This document shows positions 47,278-59,224 of a stretch of DNA of 64,000 bases, piece after piece; position 1 is the first letter of the stretch, and every line of letters starts with the position of its first letter. The DNA comes from Tetrapyrgos nigripes (lineage: Eukaryota > Basidiomycota > Agaricomycetes > Agaricales > Campanellaceae). A model generated the notes under the pieces. The model was given only the letters and a program-made list of their open reading frames with translations. It was not told the DNA's origin and made no database searches. The DNA lies in NCBI GenBank assembly GCA_013368315.1, contig JAACJM010000111.1, forward strand, positions 124,001 to 188,000. The letters run 5' to 3'. The position numbers and the translations under genes are program-made.

Positions 47278-50200
47278 CGTGGAAAAAGTCAAAGGGCAAG
47301 CGACTCGAGTTTTGACTCTTTGAGAAATCGCGAGCACGTGCATCGGTACCGACTCGGATGACAACTTCTACTCAGTTCTAGAGACATTTTGCCACTTGAA
47401 GCTTGAAGTCTTGAACGTTGAATCGCAACCTGGAGTTGTCGATTATTCCTTTTAAATCGATGAGCGCCTCTGAACTCGGTTCTTGACATGTTTTTTTCTG
47501 GGCCTTTCATTCATGTGGTATGGTGAGTTACTCGAGTCTTCTGCTGACAGCTCGCAGCAAGTTCTCACTGTCGCTGGGATTCTGGACTGAAATAAACCAG
47601 TCTCTGCCGGCGAAGGTAGTGCAATCAGCTAGCAGCTAGCACAAGGCTTGTCAGCAAAGTAACAAGATACCAACCCGTGGACATACTTTACCGTCACGGT
47701 AATGGTACTTTGTCCGGTAATCCTTTGGACTGAGGCGAGTATTCAGGTTTGCTTCATACACATCGTCTTGAGGAACTGCTCTGCTCCATCTCCTTTTATT
47801 TCAGAGCCCAGAGATTCCGCTTGCTCTAAGTGTACTTGGACTCTTAGTGGCACGATCTTGACCAACGTTTCATCCCCTCCAAAATCGGCTGGAATAGTTG
47901 GACGACCATATCGGACTCAGGACAGTATGTATCAGGAATGCTATGTACGTACTCATTGCGTCGGAAGCCCACAATTTGAGGCAAGGATCCGTAAAGATAA
48001 CAAACACCAAGGCATTGCAATTGGCTCCTCGGACTTAGAATGATCCTAGGGTTTCCTTCCAATTTCTGGGAAGCGCAAGAGTGTTTGTAGAAACAATCAG
48101 AGCAGCAAATCGTAAGTCTCACCAGGGTTCTATAGCTACTCCTACTTGTTAACCGTTCGTTTGAAAGCTTCCGTGAATTCTACTCATGCATACATCACAG
48201 ACTTATTCCGCGACAAGCCATTAAAATGCATACGGCCAGCGATACGCTGGTGGGGGTATACGAAGTGCTCTCCGTGGAGTCTCACCGATGAAAGCAATCA
48301 GAGGACACTTTCGGTCTGCAGATTAGTCTCTTCTTCCAGAGATACGAAGAACGGGGAACAGTGGTGGCTCGGTGGTCTTTCTCTTCCACTGGATCTATTG
48401 AAGCATCATCTCGATTTTTTTTCTTTACTTGTCCTTGCAGTGCGAGCCATCGCCAGTCGATTTTTTTGCACCCCAGTTCCAAGATGCCACATGTGGCTTT
48501 AACTCAGAAAGGCAAGTACTACCCCAGAAGAGAAAGCGAGTGGAAATTAACTTGTCCTGTCTCAAATCCATCTTACTTTGCTTTCCGATTTTTGCAGCCC
48601 TCAGGCATTACCCTGACTTGATGCAGCCGCAGCCACTTCGTCGCCCGACCTCCACTTTCTACACACACGCTCCTAACGGCGATCAATCTTACTCAGTTAC
48701 TGTCAGGTCGCCATCACATTGCTATCGCTGCTCTTTACTTCGGGGAGGCCTAGCAACCGAGTATGTCAGAAGCCGGCGGAGTGCCTGGAGCGACTAATAA
48801 TTCTTCTCCCGCGATACTCAAGCCGGGCAAGAAACATGCAATGCATCAATGCTGGCTACGAAATCTGGTATTTTTTTTGGTGGGTTCGGATCGCTCCCGC
48901 GAATATCATCAGGAAGCCGACATTGGTCCCTGCATGGAAGGTAGCCACGGCCCTGACCCTTTGTACGAAGATCATGGCTTTTCAGGACTGCGAGATTAAA
49001 TCAGTAATGTTTTCACTGGTTCAAGTTGGTACTCTCTCTGGGCCGCGGGGTTTGTCCTAATTCATCAGATGTGTGTACCTCTGTCTCTTGATTCTATAGC
49101 TAGCGGTGTCACTGTCCAAACTTCCCTGATTATCTATTGATCATATAAACACAAAGCTCTTCAACGAAGGTTGTGCAGATCTCTTCAAGGGTCCCAATGA
49201 TGGCATTGTCACTGTGGCAGAAGACTGGTAGGAAAGGGTGAGGCTTCTTACTTCTTTTCCAACGGTCACTTGTGGCGAATTCATTCCAGAAATAGAAAGG
49301 CATTTGATTCTTTGCACTATTGGTGAATGTGCTACAGCTCCGTCAATGACAGTGCTTGGGGTCAACATGGGGCCGCAAGGCTCCTCGAGAGTGTCATACA
49401 CGACTAGCGTACTATAAGTGAAGACCTTGCCTTACTAGTGTGCTCTGGACTGGACACATACTGGCAGTACGAATGGTATGGTATTGAGTCGAAAACGCCG
49501 TCGAGGCTTGTACGTATACCAGTAGATATTACATCTGTATTGGGGGGAGTCTAGGGGTACAGGTATGGATACACTGGGTTGGGATCAATAGTCTTACTCT
49601 ATACTAGACGGTGACAGATACGGTATAATACATAGACACCACCGAATCCCAATGGCATTGGTAGGGGAAATTCCGCACAAGGGTATCCAGGGTATCGGTG
49701 GGGAGATACGTCTTGGTAAGATATAATCTATGGTATGAAGCTGGGGCGTATGTGTGCCTGTGTTGTGTATTATAAAAAACAAAAGAAAGTATGCCGCGAA
49801 ATGAGTAGATGAGGATACGTGTACAGCAACGGAAAAAAGCAAGAACATAGCGATCAAGCGCCACAAGCCAAAAAAGTAAATATGTGATACGGAAAACGAG
49901 TTCGAATATATACAACTACGTGTGTGTATGCAAGAAGGACGGTGATGTAAGATGAAGACGAAATGGTTGAATACAGAGAATCAGGGGATTCCTTATCATA
50001 TCATAGACTTGGTGAGTAAGATAAAGAAGAGACGGTAGCACACAAGCAGATAGCAATGGAAGAAGGGTAAAACAGCGAAATAGCGAAGCATCGGATATCA
50101 AACTAGACATTGCAACAGGAGGAACACAGACGAACCGACAACGAAAATATCGTACATTTCTTCCGTGGATAGAAAGCGGTAATTGAATGCCGCCACCACC

Positions 50201-50782
50201 TTGACAGTCGAGTACACGAGGAGGGAAAGCATGACACAGCGAACATACAGCGCAGAACATGAATCAATGGCGGGAACCAAAGTCTCGGTGTCTTCCAAAC
50301 CAACAGAACTGAAAAAAGGCGGGGGTTTTGTAAGTGTAAAGGAGGGAAAATATTAGCAAAAACAGAAGCAAACGTCAAGGCCTCAAGAAATCCAATACAG
50401 TGCTGGATGAGTCACCAAATCCGCAGGAGGGAAAATAAATATGGAGCCGATGAGAAAGCATCAAAAGTCGACAATTTTTGGACACAAGAAAAGTGCAAGG
50501 ATTTATCCGGACTAATAACGTCCGAAATATGTACGCTGGTAGCCAACGCGCCCAAGAGAGCCAAATTGTTCATGGCTGTGAAGTGACGGCAACTTTCCCC
50601 GCAACGATGGGAAGACGGAGATAACATCGACATGTGGAGAAGTCCGGGGAAGAGATCACTTGTCAAAGAAGTCTGGGATATGAGAGAAAGAGGGCCAGAA
50701 TCGGAAAGTCATGGATCGATGGAGCCCGAGTTATGTCGAGACCCTAGTGTAGCTGTAACTTTGGGCCGTGATCATGAAGAAG
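47278..50782. other. 3.5 kb without a supported gene
   Basis: Many short frames exist on both strands (for example 48429-48797 + and 49604-49915 -), but none has a domain, family resemblance or consistent splicing. It includes the EFL1 promoter at its left edge and the 3' region of the large F-box gene at its right edge. No tRNA or transposon ends were recognised by eye. Confidence 0.4.
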
Positions 50783-53683
50783 CTATGGCGCTTCGGCTTC
50801 AGCCTTCTTCCCCAGGCTGAATGCACCCTCCCATGCTGGAAGCTCTGGGTCTTCATTAGCAATTCTCCAATTGCCAATGAAGTTTTGACCGCCGACAACT
50901 GAGCCATAGAAGAAGATGTTACCGTGGCGAGGATTACGCTGTAGGTTAGTCAATAATAGACAAGCACGAGGATGAAGGCATGCGAGAAGCGGAGTATTTC
51001 CGTGTCACAGACGGAGACGGAGTTGTGAGAGATGAGAGTAGTTGGAAGACACGGGCACAAGAACGTGATAGTGGGTTCACAGATGCCGGCGACAAAGTAT
51101 GAATAAGAAGAAGCGGGGAAGACAAGAATAGACGGTCGTATTGGCGGTCACGAAGGAGCCCACGTTCAAAAGGAAGTGATCAGAGTTTGAAGTAGTTTCA
51201 AATCAACATACGTAGGTATGTCAATTTGGAAGGTGGAATGACAGAGGTAGCCACCGGAATGGTTTTGTCGTGAGAGATGATGAATGGCGAGACGTAAACA
51301 CGTATTCGAAGCGATTGAAGGAAGACGATCATTGCGGACGTCGAAAATGTCAAAGATAGTGGTAAAGTAGACGAAAAAAAGAGAGCATGTCGTCAGCGAT
51401 GGGCGAATATCGTAGAGCAAAGACTACACATACAGGAGTCCTCAGAATGCCAACCATTCCATCATACTTTCTTACTCGGCCATGGAATGAGAAATGATTC
51501 CAAGCTTTACCGTGGCGTTCGTCAGTCTCGCCGATAACGATGATGTCCTGGATGCCATCGCATTCCAAAATTTTGCGAGGGTCATGAAAGTCTTGATGCT
51601 CATATGACTCTGCGTCGTCAGTCGAAGGTCGATGAGTCGTTGTGTACGGGACCATCATCTTCGTCTTCTTCGTCGTCTTCTTCTTCTTCTTCTCCGTCCT
51701 CTTCGTCGTCAGACACTTCGAGAGCGGGTTCCTGCTCTTCGAGTATAACTTTCCTGAGAGCATCTTCCCTTGCCTTGCATCCAGGACAATTATCGGTATC
51801 GTGGAAGCGGCCAGGCTGCGGCTCTGGGTCTGGGCCGTTCCCGTTCCTTCGTGCCGTCCTGTGCAGACTCTGGTAAACGTACTCCTCCACCTGCCCGCTG
51901 CTCGAGTGTCTAGCGGGAACGATCACTCTCAGGCCATCGCCATCTGGCGTGGGCTTGAACTCTGTCCCTTCTGGGAAGTACCCATTTTGCATGCCTTGGT
52001 CGTACTCCTCTCGATCAGCAGGCTCTGCACCAGTCTTACCGGGCGCTCCGCTCCTTGGGCCGCCACTCGGTACCACTCTCCCGGGAGCATAAGAGACATA
52101 CTCCCTAAGCCGCATATAGACTGGGACAGTTAAAGGAGGCCCGAGATGATCCTCATCGAAATGAATGGGAATTGAAACGGGAGCAGCAGGTTCTGGAGGG
52201 AGTAAGAGTGCCTCTAAACGTTGCTGGGACGGAATCTACAGGATGGTCCGTTAGAGTTGATCGAAACCATGGACACGATGTGCAATCGTGACTTTGACTT
52301 ACCAGCATACGCCCGGTCCAGAGACCAGTAAGAGAACCTGGTTCATAAACTCTTCCCCTCTTTGGAAAGCCAGCCATCATTGTGGGAGCTTCATGGGCAT
52401 CCAAGCAGCTGTGGCACTGCCTGATTCGCCACCAATCGTTATCCCATCGACGGCTAGCACACCCAGATTCATCAATTTCAATAAATTCGCCGTCTTCTGC
52501 CTGTCTGTAAGGCGCGGGTTGGACTAGAGCAGCACCACCGCCTTTGCCATAGCGACTGACAGGCTGAGACAGATCTTGCTGAACAAGTTCACCGCCCAGT
52601 AGACTAGCATTCAGTTCTACAATGTCCTCTTGAATTGGACCTGTTTCTTGAGAGACTCGGCGTTCAATTTCAGGTAGGAGAGAGGCTAATGCCTAACTGG
52701 GCAGCGTCGTCGACTATTCTTTGTCTGATACGGTTGTTAAACTCTTCACGGGTGGTAGGGAGAGGCGGAATGCCAAAAGGAAGGGATTCGCGACGGGAAA
52801 AGTAGAGTAGCTTGGCGGACTCGGTGGCGAGTGGAATTGCCAGGGGGGTGAGGTGATCGTAGTGATAGGGTTGCCAAGTGCGGTTATGATTGATGTAGAT
52901 AGGATAGTCACCATGAGAAGTAGGGATGGTGTAGGTGTGTGTGTTTCGAGGCATATCGTGAGCTGAGGAGGCGCCGAGAGGAAGATGAAAGTGGTTGGGT
53001 GGTGCAAACGCAGACGGATAACGGAAAGGAACGGTAACAAATGGCAGCACGAAATTAATCAGCTCATCGCGAGCATGGTCATCCTCCGCAAGAAGACGAG
53101 CTAGAAACAGAGTTGGGTTGCGTAAGAGACGGTTATGACGAGGGAGCTCACCTTTGCTCGTCAAGAACCACATAATCCACATGGCGCAGGAATTGCGAGG
53201 GTTGTCGACGGGCCAGCCATGCTCTGTTTCGGCGTAGAGCTGAGTACGAACGTAACGCTCTACCCACTGGTAGACACTAGCACATTCCATCTGCATACGA
53301 TTGCAGCCATCGTCATCGATACACATAAGCCACAGAGTGAGAAAGATGTCGTCGAGAGGAAGAAGCCCGCGGTCTGATTCTTCTGCAAAGGGGTGGGGAG
53401 AAAGGAGACGGTGCTTGACCTCTCTGAGGGCCTCGCAGGATCTTCTGAGCTGAAAGGCGATCTCGGAGGATTTTGGGGTGTATGCGCGGCGACGAATGGC
53501 AGAGAAGGAGAATTTGTAGCTGAAAATGCGGGCAAAGAGGGCATGGGAGTTTGCGAGCTTGTCTTTGAGGATGGAATGGGTCAAGAGGAGAGGAGTGACG
53601 GACTCGGGGAGACCATGGAGGACAGGGCAGGCGAGGTAGAAGGCGATGTGGTCGAGGAGTTCTTGGGGAAGACGGAGAAGCAT
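50783..53683 (-). CDS. Large F-box protein, one apparent frameshift
   Basis: Five exons: 53152-53683, 52303-53100, 51653-52235, 51434-51609, 50783-50938. The protein starts MLLRLPQELLDHIAFYL, an F-box, and continues with conserved helical sequence (FLTLWLMCIDDDGCNRMQMECASVY), a Cys/His-containing segment (WWRIRQCHSCLDAHEAP), a very acidic run and a C-terminal beta-like segment (GNIFFYGSVVGGQNFIGNWR). This order resembles uncharacterised agaricomycete F-box proteins. One base in CC at 52692-52693 must be dropped to pass from VDDAAQL into ASLLPEIERRVSQ; then the sum of exons is 747 codons plus stop. The first intron is a multiple of three and could be retained. The last intron (50939-51433) is 495 bp, ten times longer than its neighbours. 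The donor at 51652 (GTCCCG) is weak. Confidence 0.7.
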
Positions 53684-53914
53684 CGCAGACTTGGAAATAT
53701 ACAGACTGACATGGTCTTTATAAGTAGTGTCAAGCCTTGTGAAAGCATCCAAGCCCGTTATTCTGATCCCCGCTGTTAGGAGTACGTAATTAGTCAATAC
53801 AGTGGACCTGGGACCGGGCGATTCCGTTAAGTAACGGCGTTTACAGCTGGCCCTCCGGCTTATTCAACCTTCACAGAGCTTCACGTGTGACGACACGTAC
53901 GCCGTCCAACTACC

Positions 53915-55404
53915 ATGTCCTTCCTCAGGCAAGTCGCTTTCCAGGTCTTTGGCTGCTCTTCTGATCGCTTGCAGGCTCACCATATGTGTCTCCGGAGTCT
54001 ACTCTATGTTCTTGGTCAGTCCCACTCATCGCTTAATGCCTCTATCGCGCTTACCTGCGTGTTCAATCTATAGCTTTGGGCTATAGCCCAAGAACGACGT
54101 GCGTTCGGCATCATTAGCTTGCCTCCCTGCCCCTATTAATGAATCCTAGTCTCCGTTCCCTTCAAATCTATCGTCACTGATTCATCCGACAAATTTCGTT
54201 CCGCTCTTTTCCTCGGCTTATGTCAAAGCACGCTCAGTTCCATTTCCGCCCTGATATACATTCTTGCTCGCAAGAAACCCGAACACACTTTCCTTGAAGC
54301 TTTGGGTATCAGAAAAGGTTACACTCAATCCACTAAATCTTCTGCAAACGGCAAAGCTGTAAATGGTCACTCCAAACCAAACACCCGTTACTCTCCCAGA
54401 TCTCTCTTACTTTCCTACGTCCAAACCTCCTTCTTCATCACCACAGCCGCTCCCTTCGGCTTTGCCGCCCTCTCCTACATCTCCTACCCTGCCATGGTTC
54501 TCGGCAAATCATGCAAACTCGTCCCGGTTATGATCATGAACGTTTTATTATACCGTCGCAAATTTGCGCCACACAAGTACCTCGTCGTGGCCATGGTCAC
54601 CGCCGGGATAACCATCTTTATGGGCTTTGGTAGCGAAGGTTCCAAAAAGCAAAAGACTTCTCATACTTCCGACAATCCTTACGCGTCCTATATTGGTATG
54701 CTATACCTGCTCATCAACCTCGCTCTCGATGGCGCTATCAACTCTACCCAAGACGAGATCTTTTCTCGCTACCAAATATCTGGCCAACAAATGATGTTTT
54801 TCATCAACCTGTTTTGTTCGCTCATCTCGCTTTCGCTTTCTTTGCTGCCGTTACCTTACATTCCCGTCATACACGAAACGGCTGGAGGCACATCAGAAAT
54901 GGCCGCTGCGCTCGAGTTTGTCAGGGCCCATCCGGGTATAGTTGTACCCCTGGCAGAGTTCGCCGTCACCGGTGCTCTAGGCCAACTGTTTATTTTCGAG
55001 ACCTTGCAACATTTCGGTTCATTGACTTTGGTGTGAGTGTCTATATACAAAGCTTTATTCAGACTTATTTTTACAAACGTTCTAAACCTAGGATGATCAC
55101 ACTGACACGTAAAATGTTTACCATGATCCTTTCCGTGGTGGTTTATCATCACCAATTGACCGTGGGGCAGTGGCTCGGAGCTGCTGTCGTCTTTGCGGGG
55201 ATTTCGGTTGAGGCTTATGTTAAGCGTCGAGGTGAGCTTTTTGATCATTTTTGTATTCCCCCCTATTTTTGTCTTTCAAACTAACCCTACTGGGCTTTGC
55301 AACTGGGTCTGGGCCGTATGTTCTGATCTATTATTACCCTTGCAGAGATCCATGCCAAACGTGTGTTGCAAGAGAAGGAGAAGGCCAAGCTCAAGTCCCT
55401 GTAA
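53915..55404 (+). CDS. HUT1: UAA-family nucleotide-sugar transporter, HUT1-like
   Basis: Six exons: 53915-53928 (14 nt), 53975-54014, 54074-54098 (25 nt), 54150-55032, 55092-55231, 55346-55404, giving 386 residues. About ten hydrophobic helices are visible. SLC35B-type signatures: [77 protein letters not shown] and [12 protein letters not shown]. The C terminus is Lys-rich ([15 protein letters not shown]), as expected for an ER/Golgi membrane protein with a dilysine-type signal. HUT1 proteins move UDP-sugars into the ER lumen and help redox and folding balance there (family knowledge). The first intron uses a GC donor (AG|GCAAGT) with a normal AG acceptor. Confidence 0.92.
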
Positions 55405-56328
55405 TAATTACCCACGCAATGCAAGGAAGGTCCCGAGAGCCAAGAAAGAGCTAGAGAAGTAGTAGGGGTGGAGGGATTATTCATCGCATAGAAATAGGCG
55501 CTGTCGTCGGAGTTGGATTCGGAGAGTATTTGGGATGAGGGGAACGGATCAGGCGTTCAGACCTGAGGTCGATGCACGGAAACGTGGAATGGGTTGCTCG
55601 CTTGGAGATTGGTTGAAACAGTTGGCGTCGGTCGGAGTTTTGTTATTTCTATTGGCGTTATTGACGGGACGGGACGTGGATAGTACTGTTACTTGCCAAG
55701 TGACAGGTCTCGATTCTCGATCGGAGTTGGATTTTTTTTTTTTAGTGGACAAGTAGAATTTGGTCGGTTAGGCTTGGCGCAGCGACGTGTGGAAGGAAGG
55801 ACCTGAGCCTTTGAGGAGGTAGATCCTGTGGTGTCCTTGCAATTGGGTGGTCTTGTGGATTGATAGAGTATGTTATTTCGTATTATACGCGCATACAGCT
55901 AATTAAGAACATAGAGTTTCCGGGGTATTGCAACACACGAGTCGCAGATGTCTAACTGACGCTTACTACTTGTTCAGATGCGGCGAAATGTACAACTGTA
56001 CGTATAGTGAACTGTTCAGAAAGGAGAAAGATCCAGATTTCGAGAGACAGACACGAGTCACTTTGAAAAATAAGAGCGAGCCCGAGTAAAATGAATGAAA
56101 CTACAGCTGAATGAATAATTTGTTGATACAGGTAGAAAGACTACTAGCGAGAACATGACGCGACGCGACCAAAGATGAGGTACACTAAGAGTAAAAAGTA
56201 AGTTGATGCACCAAGAAATACTTGTATATGTGATGACAAAAAGTGAGCATTGACATACTGAGTCGTTGGTTGGACAAAGGCATTGCAACAGGCTATAGCA
56301 GAACAGGTCAAAACTCTAAAGACAGTCA
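55405..56328. other. Intergenic between convergent HUT1 and STYX-like genes
   Basis: 920 bases without a supported frame; it probably holds two 3' untranslated regions. A short T run lies near 55733-55743. Confidence 0.4.
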
Positions 56329-57413
56329 CTACGAGGTTTCCATCGCGTAGGGATCATGAGGAGGAGGAATGTGTATATGGCGCGAATCAGTCAGGTCGAC
56401 CAAAGGACGCTTTGAGTCGTTCCTGCATGATGAAACTGATTAGATACCGGATGTGTGATTCTGACGGGGACTCACCGCTCATCTTCGTTGTCCGAGTCAT
56501 CCTCCCGCTTTCTTCGCGTCACTGTACGCTCGGCGTTGGAAGAGTTTGAAGAGAACCGAGCAACAGCTTGACTTGCTCTGTAAATTGCTTCGTATTCCTG
56601 AAAAGGGCAATTCAGCAGGTACTGGATGGCATCTATAAGCATGCAACGCACCTTGATTTGCGTCAAGAAGCCTCCATTAGGCGATATACAATACCGACGG
56701 TTCTGAACCATATGCAGAGCGTCTTCCCATGAGAGAGCATAATGTTGCATGACGAACATGACGACAAAGGCAGGGGAGAGACTAATGCCTCCTGTTGAAG
56801 AGTGATTATATTATGTATTTCAATTTGCCAACGGAATAGGACGGACCATTGCAGTGAACGAGAACCTTGCCACCTTGTGAAATCGCTTCGTCTATGAATG
56901 CCTTTGCTCTGTAGAAGATATTAAAGTTAGTCCATGTGCCTGGAGAGAGCCCAAGCGATGGCAGACCTAGGGAACAACCGAATCAGATTCTGCTCCTCGT
57001 TATCCTCCACATCCAAGACAAGATACATAAATTGTTCCGGGAAACGTGGGCGAACGGAGAAGGCTTCTTTGGCATCTCGGATGCAGACACTACAAGAAAA
57101 AGTGGAAGTCAGATGCCGTGCCACCGTAAGCCACGAATGCCTGCCTACATGTGGGTGATTCCCAGCGACTGCAGAGTTGGTAGAGACTTGGATGCTACAA
57201 ATGGACCGAGGAGGAGCTCAGGAAGAATCTCTTGACATTCTCGTCTCATCTCATACCTGTCAAAGGACAAAGTTTGATGCGCTGAGCGTGAGCCTCTTGA
57301 ATTGACAACCGCTTGTGAGAAAGCGCCGGTGATTGGACTGACCTCCACTCGACATCGCCAGGACCTTGGACAACGCTGCGGAGCTGTTCTTCGGTGAGAT
57401 TGAGAGGGTTCAT
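56329..57413 (-). CDS. STYX-like dual-specificity (pseudo)phosphatase
   Basis: Seven exons: 57343-57413, 57149-57256, 56967-57089, 56847-56908, 56652-56791, 56476-56597, 56329-56422. They give 239 residues with all GT-AG introns in phase. The fold shows ILPELLLGPFVASKSLPTL, GITHIVCIRDAKEA, YLVLDVEDNEEQNLI and KVLVHCNGGISLSP. The last is the active-site loop, normally HCxxxxxR. Cys120 is present but the Arg position, 126, is Leu, so phosphate binding and catalysis should be lost or much reduced. STYX proteins in animals are catalytically dead adaptors but lose the Cys instead. The likely role is therefore phosphoprotein binding (inference). The C terminus is acidic then His/Pro-rich. Divergent from ZNG1, with start codons 83 bp apart. 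Confidence 0.85.
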
Positions 57414-57496
57414 GATGAGGAAACAAAACAAGGACAAGGGTGGAAGAAAGGAGTAATTGACGCGCGCCGCGTCCCCGAGTCACGCTTTTAAATCAG
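57414..57496. promoter_or_regulatory. 83-bp divergent promoter, STYX-like / ZNG1
   Basis: Only 83 bases separate the two divergent start codons. The region is GC-rich with a GCGCGCCGCG run near 57463-57472. Both genes probably share one bidirectional promoter. No named element was recognised. Confidence 0.45.
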
Positions 57497-59015
57497 ATGG
57501 ACTCTGACGACGATGTCCCGCAAGTATTCCTCGCTGTTCCTTCTATTTCTACTAATGTCTTCACAGGCAGCTCATTGAGCACCCAGAAGATCTCAAGACA
57601 AGAGTCCCTCTGACTATTATATGCGGTTTCCTTGGTGCTGGGAAATCGACATTGCTCAAGTAGGTCCATAGGCATCAAAAATCAGGCTCCAGACTCTTAA
57701 TGTACATACCAGGCGGATTCTGACAGAACGGCATGGCTATCGCATTGCTGTTATCATGAACGAGTTTGGAGACACTGCGGTGAGTACACCTTTTCTTGGT
57801 CATCTTCAGACCTATTCATTCAGCTTAGGACATTGAAGGTTCATTCATTCATTATCTCGATAATAGCTCTTGATAACCAGAGATATTCACAGCGAAAACC
57901 ATCAATGTTTCTTCGGAAGACGATCCCACTGCTGAGAAATCTGAAGAAGTACTCGAATTAGCAAATGGATGTCTATGCTGCAGCATCAAAGATTCTGGTG
58001 CAGCTGCCATCGAAAAGTTGATGGAGCGCAAAGGTGCATTTGACCATATCCTGCTAGAGACGACGGGTCTGGCCGACCCAGGTGGGTTAGATCTCTGTCT
58101 GCGTTCACAACCGCTAACACCCCAAAAGGTCCTATTGCAGCAATGTTTTGGAAGAATGAAGAATACGGTATGGGGCTTGGTAACGACATTGCTTTGGACG
58201 GTGTGATTTGTGTAGTCGATGCGGTCTTTGGGCTAAAGGTGAGTTTACCGCTGTGCTTGGCGAACTATCTGCCCATCTGCATTCTAGCAATTGCAAGAGG
58301 AGTATTCCGTCGATGGTATAGGTGAAAGTGTCCGGTAAATACTTGGCTTTGCGTCGCGTTCATGTCGCGTTCATATCCAGTACTCATGCCTTGACTCAGG
58401 CAGATCGCAGGCTCTGACGTCATCATCCTCAACAAAGTCGACCTGGCTGACGAGCCTGTCATCCTCTCGGTTGAAAATGCCATCCACGATATCAACTCTG
58501 CCGCTCGTATCCACAGGACTGTACGTGGACAACTCGACCTGAAGCACATAATGGGTATATCTGCCTATACAGCAGTGCCTCAACTAGACGAGCATATCAA
58601 GCACTCACATCACGACCACGACCTTGATCACACCGATCCGGAACATGATCATGATCACAATGCACATCAAACTCACTACGAAGCTAGAGGAATATCTAGT
58701 CTCCAAGTTGTCTGTCCCGTTCTTTCACAAACACAGCTAGAAGCTCTAGATGAATGGATACGGTCTGTTCTATGGGAGAACCGTCTACCGGATGATACGC
58801 AATCGACCGAGCTACAGGTTCTTCGATGTAAAGGGTTGTTTTGTTTGGAAGGCGGCGATCAGTATGTGCTTCAGGGTGTTCGGAGTATGTACGAGATGGT
58901 AAAGGTAGTGAAGGACGCAGATCTTGGCGTTCCTGATATGGGGAAACTGGTATTCATTGGGAAAGGTCTAGATGAAAGGGTCAGAACTAGTTTGCAGAAA
59001 TATTTGCAGTCCTGA
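57497..59015 (+). CDS. ZNG1: CobW/COG0523 GTPase, zinc metallochaperone ZNG1-like
   Basis: Eight exons: 57497-57523, 57571-57659, 57713-57779, 57829-57838 (10 nt), 57893-58081, 58129-58238, 58288-58334, 58400-59015, giving 384 residues. P-loop GFLGAGKST (28-36), metal motif GCLCCS (CxCC, 91-94), [10 protein letters not shown] (switch/Walker B region) and NKVDL mark the family. A His/Asp-rich insert ([19 protein letters not shown]) sits between the GTPase and the C-terminal CobW domain and is expected to bind metal. ZNG1 proteins deliver zinc to methionine aminopeptidase through GTP hydrolysis. The acidic start MDSDDDVPQ resembles the short N-terminal docking motif known from this family (inference). 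The 10-nt exon encodes DIE plus one base and is required for frame. Confidence 0.92.
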
Positions 59016-59224
59016 TAGCATACTATCCCGACATTAGATGCCTTGGTATTTTTAAATATCTCTCCCACATTAGAGAATCTCATTAGCTTAAGAGTGTAAA
59101 TGACTATGTACCGCAACTGCAAATTTGAGAGTTCAGACCTCCAATTAGACGAAAACGGTAATTAAAAAGCAAAAAACGTGAGTATTTCGATTATAGCTCC
59201 AGTCCGCCCTCATCCCAACTAATT

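Noticed and set aside
48429..49060. Overlapping plus-strand frames as a gene
   Set aside because: Composition is unremarkable, frames are short, and no splice-consistent model or motif was found.
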